From the NCBI GenBank assembly GCA_003526465.1, contig DPWD01000302.1, positions 18,935 through 26,234 on the forward strand: 7,300 nt of DNA, written 5' to 3'. Of this stretch, positions 4,971 through 7,300 are shown piece after piece (the first letter of the stretch is position 1; every line of letters begins with the position of its first letter). The notes beneath the pieces are model-generated. The model made no database searches. It was not told the DNA's origin and saw nothing but the letters and a program-made list of their open reading frames with translations. The stretch comes from Hyphomonadaceae bacterium. GTDB lineage: Bacteria > Pseudomonadota > Alphaproteobacteria > Caulobacterales > Aquidulcibacteraceae. A program made the position numbers and the translations under genes.

Positions 4971-7300
4971 GCTGCTGCTCCTATTTTGATGTTTGGGGTT
5001 GCTTCGATTTTGGCGTCGTTGGCGCACGCGCTGGCCTGCAAGTCGGCGGGTATTCGCAGTCGGAATGTTGTCCCCGCACCCGCGATGCTTTCGACCTCGA
5101 GGGTTCCCCCGAGCATTTGCGCGAACTCTCTTGAGATGGAAAGGCCCAAGCCGGTGCCGCCGTAGCTCCGCGTCGTCGAAGCATCCGCTTGGGTGAAGGG
5201 CGCGAACAATTTAGCCAGCACCTCGGGCGACATGCCAATGCCTGTATCGGATACGGCGAACTCGATCCAAGGGCCGTCATCGCGTTCAACCGGGGCGACG
5301 GCGAGGGTGACGGCGCCTTGATGGGTGAATTTCGCGGCGTTGGAGAGCAAATTGAGCAGGCATTGGCTCAGTTTCACTTTGTCGGTGCGTGCTTGGCCCA
5401 GCCCGGAAGCGACGACAACACTAAAGCTGTTGGCGTTCTTTTCGACAAGCTGGCGCGCCGAGCGCGCCAGCTGCTCGATTGTCGGTTCCAAATCGAAGGC
5501 GAAGATGTCGATCTCCATTTTTCCCGCTTCGATCTTCGACATGTTCAGCACTTCGGAAATCAAGCCGAGAAGGTGGTCGGAAGCGCCAAGGATGACGTCG
5601 AGGTCATCGACATCGGCGCCGCGGCTTTCCTCTTCGGCGCCCTCCCGCAGCAGCTCGGCATAGGATTTGATGCTGGAGAGCGGGGTGCGCAATTCGTGGC
5701 TCATGGTGGCGAGAAATTGCGATTTGGATTTGTTCGCGGCCTCGGCTTTCTGGGACGCGGCCTCAAGAGCGGCGGTGCGTTCCAGCACGCGTTGCTCCAG
5801 CAATTCACGCTCTTGCTGGAGTTCGATGTTGGTCAATTCCGCTCGCCGCCTAGCTTGTTCAAGATCGAGGTCGCGGGCGATCCGAGCGGTAATATCGCGC
5901 GCCGCCGCATAGATGACGCCATTGGCCGACTGCGCGCGCCACTCGAGGGATTTATAGCTGCCGTCCACACAGCGCCAACGACTGACGAAATCGGAAATTG
6001 TGGCGCCAGCTCCCAGTTTCGCCAAGGCCGGGTGCACTGCGGCGATGTCTTCTGGATGAACAAAGTGGGTGAAGGACTGTCCTTCCAGATCCCCCTGCAA
6101 ATGGCCAAGGATCTCCTCGAACGCCTTGTTGACCGAGAGTAATCGGCCCTCGAAATCTCCAATACAGAGCAGGTCGAGCGAGACGTCGAAGAATCCAGTC
6201 AATTGACTCATGGTCTCGAAAAGCTTGGCGCTGGCATTCTTGCGTTCGGTGATGTCGTAGCGCACCGACACGTATCTTTCTGGACGCCCGTCTTCACCCA
6301 GAACCGGCACGATCGTGGTATCGACCCAGAACAAGGCGCCGTCCTTGGCGCGATTGCAAATCTCGCCATGCCAAGTTTGCCCGCTTGCGATTGTCCGCCA
6401 CAGCTCCGCGAAGAAGGATTTGGGGTGGTGGCCCGAGTTGAAGATGGCGTGCCCTTGGCCGACCAATTCTTCGCTCGTATAGCCGCTGACCTGGCTGAAC
6501 CGAGCATTGACGAAACTCAGCCTGCCGCTGGTGCACGAGACCTCCACCAAGGAATGCTGGTCCAGAGCCGCCTGGTAGGCCGAAAGGTCCGACAAGGCTT
6601 GCGAAGATACTGCTAAGGCGCCCTTCAGGGCGCCATTCGCCTTAACGATGTCCTTCCTTTGGGAATCAATCAAGGCAAGCAGCGGCCACGCCATTCCTAG
6701 CAAAAGCCCAAGAAGTAGAAGGTTGCCGATGATCGCGTAGAGGTCTCCGTCCCGCGCGTTCCGCCGCGCAATGTCGCTCTCAATGGTTTGAAGCGAAGAG
6801 ATAGATCGATCAACGGCGATCTGATAGGCTTCGACCGCACGGACAAGTTCGGCGCGCGCGCGCTCCGCCGATGCTGTTCCCTCGGCGGGAAGAGTCCGCG
6901 CGAGTCCGCCATAGCGCGTCAGCAGCGCTTGGGACTCCAGATTTCCAGGAATGGCGCGTCGCTGCGCGTCGGTCAAGAATTCTCGGGCGCCGTAGAATCG
7001 GGCCAATTCCTCCAGCCTTCGCGCGCCTAACTCAGCCTGGATGACCGCGACAACTAGGCCCGCCCTGCCTTCCGGGGTTGATGACGTGCTCAGCCGGTCG
7101 ACCATTCCGCTGTAGGCGCGCTGCTCCGTCGCAAGACGGATGATTTCAGGGGCCGCTTGCCTCATCGACAAATTCAGTTTGATATGGAGTGCCCAAAACA
7201 CTGGCACCAGCATGACGAAGAGTGATATGATACAAAAGCCCCGAATCAACGACCGCCGCCTCCGGCTGGCATTCGCATCTTGCTCTTGCTCTTGCTCTTG
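4967..7300 (-). CDS. Membrane sensor histidine kinase, 2 TM, two PAS domains, HisKA-HATPase (5' end probably outside window)
   Basis: The frame is open to the window edge (777 residues visible). A TTG at 7249 with GGAGG 9 nt upstream is a possible start giving 760 residues, but the codons before it also read as protein, with (Gln-Glu) repeats and then RRRRS. Numbering is from that TTG. TM1 is about 4-22, and a helix-rich periplasmic sensor of about 145 residues that I cannot assign follows. TM2 is about 171-194. PAS1 (about 228-337) has the typical SGHHPKSFF and [11 protein letters not shown] motifs. PAS2 is about 352-457. A coiled coil (about 458-508) leads to HisKA with SHELRTPL, phospho-acceptor H518. 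The HATPase has N-box N633/N637, G1 D668-T-G-I-G, F-box FAPFTQAD and G2 GGTGLGLSI at 697-705. All catalytic boxes are intact. It probably phosphorylates the overlapping receiver gene product. The promoter is off-window. Confidence 0.93.
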   Translation of the reverse strand, partial: QEQEQEQDANASRRRRSLIRGFCIISLFVMLVPVFWALHIKLNLSMRQAAPEIIRLATEQRAYSGMVDRLSTSSTPEGRAGLVVAVIQAELGARRLEELARFYGAREFLTDAQRRAIPGNLESQALLTRYGGLARTLPAEGTASAERARAELVRAVEAYQIAVDRSISSLQTIESDIARRNARDGDLYAIIGNLLLLGLLLGMAWPLLALIDSQRKDIVKANGALKGALAVSSQALSDLSAYQAALDQHSLVEVSCTSGRLSFVNARFSQVSGYTSEELVGQGHAIFNSGHHPKSFFAELWRTIASGQTWHGEICNRAKDGALFWVDTTIVPVLGEDGRPERYVSVRYDITERKNASAKLFETMSQLTGFFDVSLDLLCIGDFEGRLLSVNKAFEEILGHLQGDLEGQSFTHFVHPEDIAAVHPALAKLGAGATISDFVSRWRCVDGSYKSLEWRAQSANGVIYAAARDITARIARDLDLEQARRRAELTNIELQQERELLEQRVLERTAALEAASQKAEAANKSKSQFLATMSHELRTPLSSIKSYAELLREGAEEESRGADVDDLDVILGASDHLLGLISEVLNMSKIEAGKMEIDIFAFDLEPTIEQLARSARQLVEKNANSFSVVVASGLGQARTDKVKLSQCLLNLLSNAAKFTHQGAVTLAVAPVERDDGPWIEFAVSDTGIGMSPEVLAKLFAPFTQADASTTRSYGGTGLGLSISREFAQMLGGTLEVESIAGAGTTFRLRIPADLQASACANDAKIEATPNIKIGAAA
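4978..4982 (-). promoter_or_regulatory. Strong ribosome binding site AGGAG for the receiver gene
   Basis: AGGAG with a 7-nt spacer precedes the ATG at 4970. It lies inside the last codons of the upstream kinase and marks the overlapping start as real, ruling out a longer receiver protein. Confidence 0.7.
7279..7300. repeat. Hexanucleotide tandem repeat (CTTGCT on +, CAAGAG frame on -), cut by window edge
   Basis: Three full copies and four bases of CTTGCT run up to the window end, so the full length is unknown. Read on the minus strand, in frame with the kinase, the unit codes alternating Gln and Glu (QEQEQEQ), then D-A-N-A-S and four Arg before the first membrane helix. Changes in copy number would keep the frame. 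Confidence 0.75.

Noticed and set aside
4971..5027. N-terminal extension of the receiver (19 extra residues, Arg/Asn/Ser-rich)
   Set aside because: It overlaps the kinase 3' end in another frame, and the strong AGGAG plus ATGA overlap point to the start at 4970.
5189..6142. 317-codon open frame on the + strand inside the membrane kinase gene
   Set aside because: It is antisense to the PAS and HisKA coding region, whose motifs are unmistakable. Its own translation shows no recognisable domain, and long antisense frames are common in high-GC coding DNA.

Overview
The window is high-GC bacterial DNA, most likely from an alphaproteobacterium. This is an inference from base composition, from a CopG-type protein resembling the one in alphaproteobacterial traG-copG-trb conjugation regions, and from the style of the signalling genes. 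No rRNA, tRNA, CRISPR array or insertion sequence is visible.

Left edge (1-704, + strand): the 3' end of an unrecognised gene overlaps by ATGA a small ribbon-helix-helix (CopG-like) protein. The C-terminal half of that protein resembles the CopG protein found between traG and trbB in integrative conjugative elements. No trb gene follows. Instead there is a 400-bp spacer holding several palindromes and an 11-bp stem-loop, so the left edge looks like the end or a remnant of a transfer module.

Middle (1114-2946, + strand): one large response regulator, REC-GGDEF-EAL, carries all the residues expected for making and degrading cyclic di-GMP, but its GGDEF domain lacks the usual product-inhibition site. 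It may be preceded by an 8-codon leader whose stop overlaps its GTG start.

Right part (7300 down to 3192, - strand): a compact three-gene signalling operon converges on the c-di-GMP gene. In transcription order it encodes (1) a membrane histidine kinase with two TM segments, two PAS domains, HisKA and HATPase, whose start probably lies off the right edge; (2) a stand-alone DivK-like receiver, joined by an ATGA overlap; and (3) a soluble PAS kinase-like protein with altered H, N and G1 boxes.

The simplest reading is a locally encoded sensory circuit. The membrane kinase would phosphorylate the small receiver and perhaps the receiver of the REC-GGDEF-EAL protein, since the two receivers share nearly the same alpha-1 helix. 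The altered third kinase would act as a modulator or as a second, weaker kinase or phosphatase. The pieces belong to known families. The less ordinary points are the altered kinase, the hexanucleotide repeat coding Gln-Glu at the N-terminus of the membrane kinase, and the leader/start overlap of the c-di-GMP gene.
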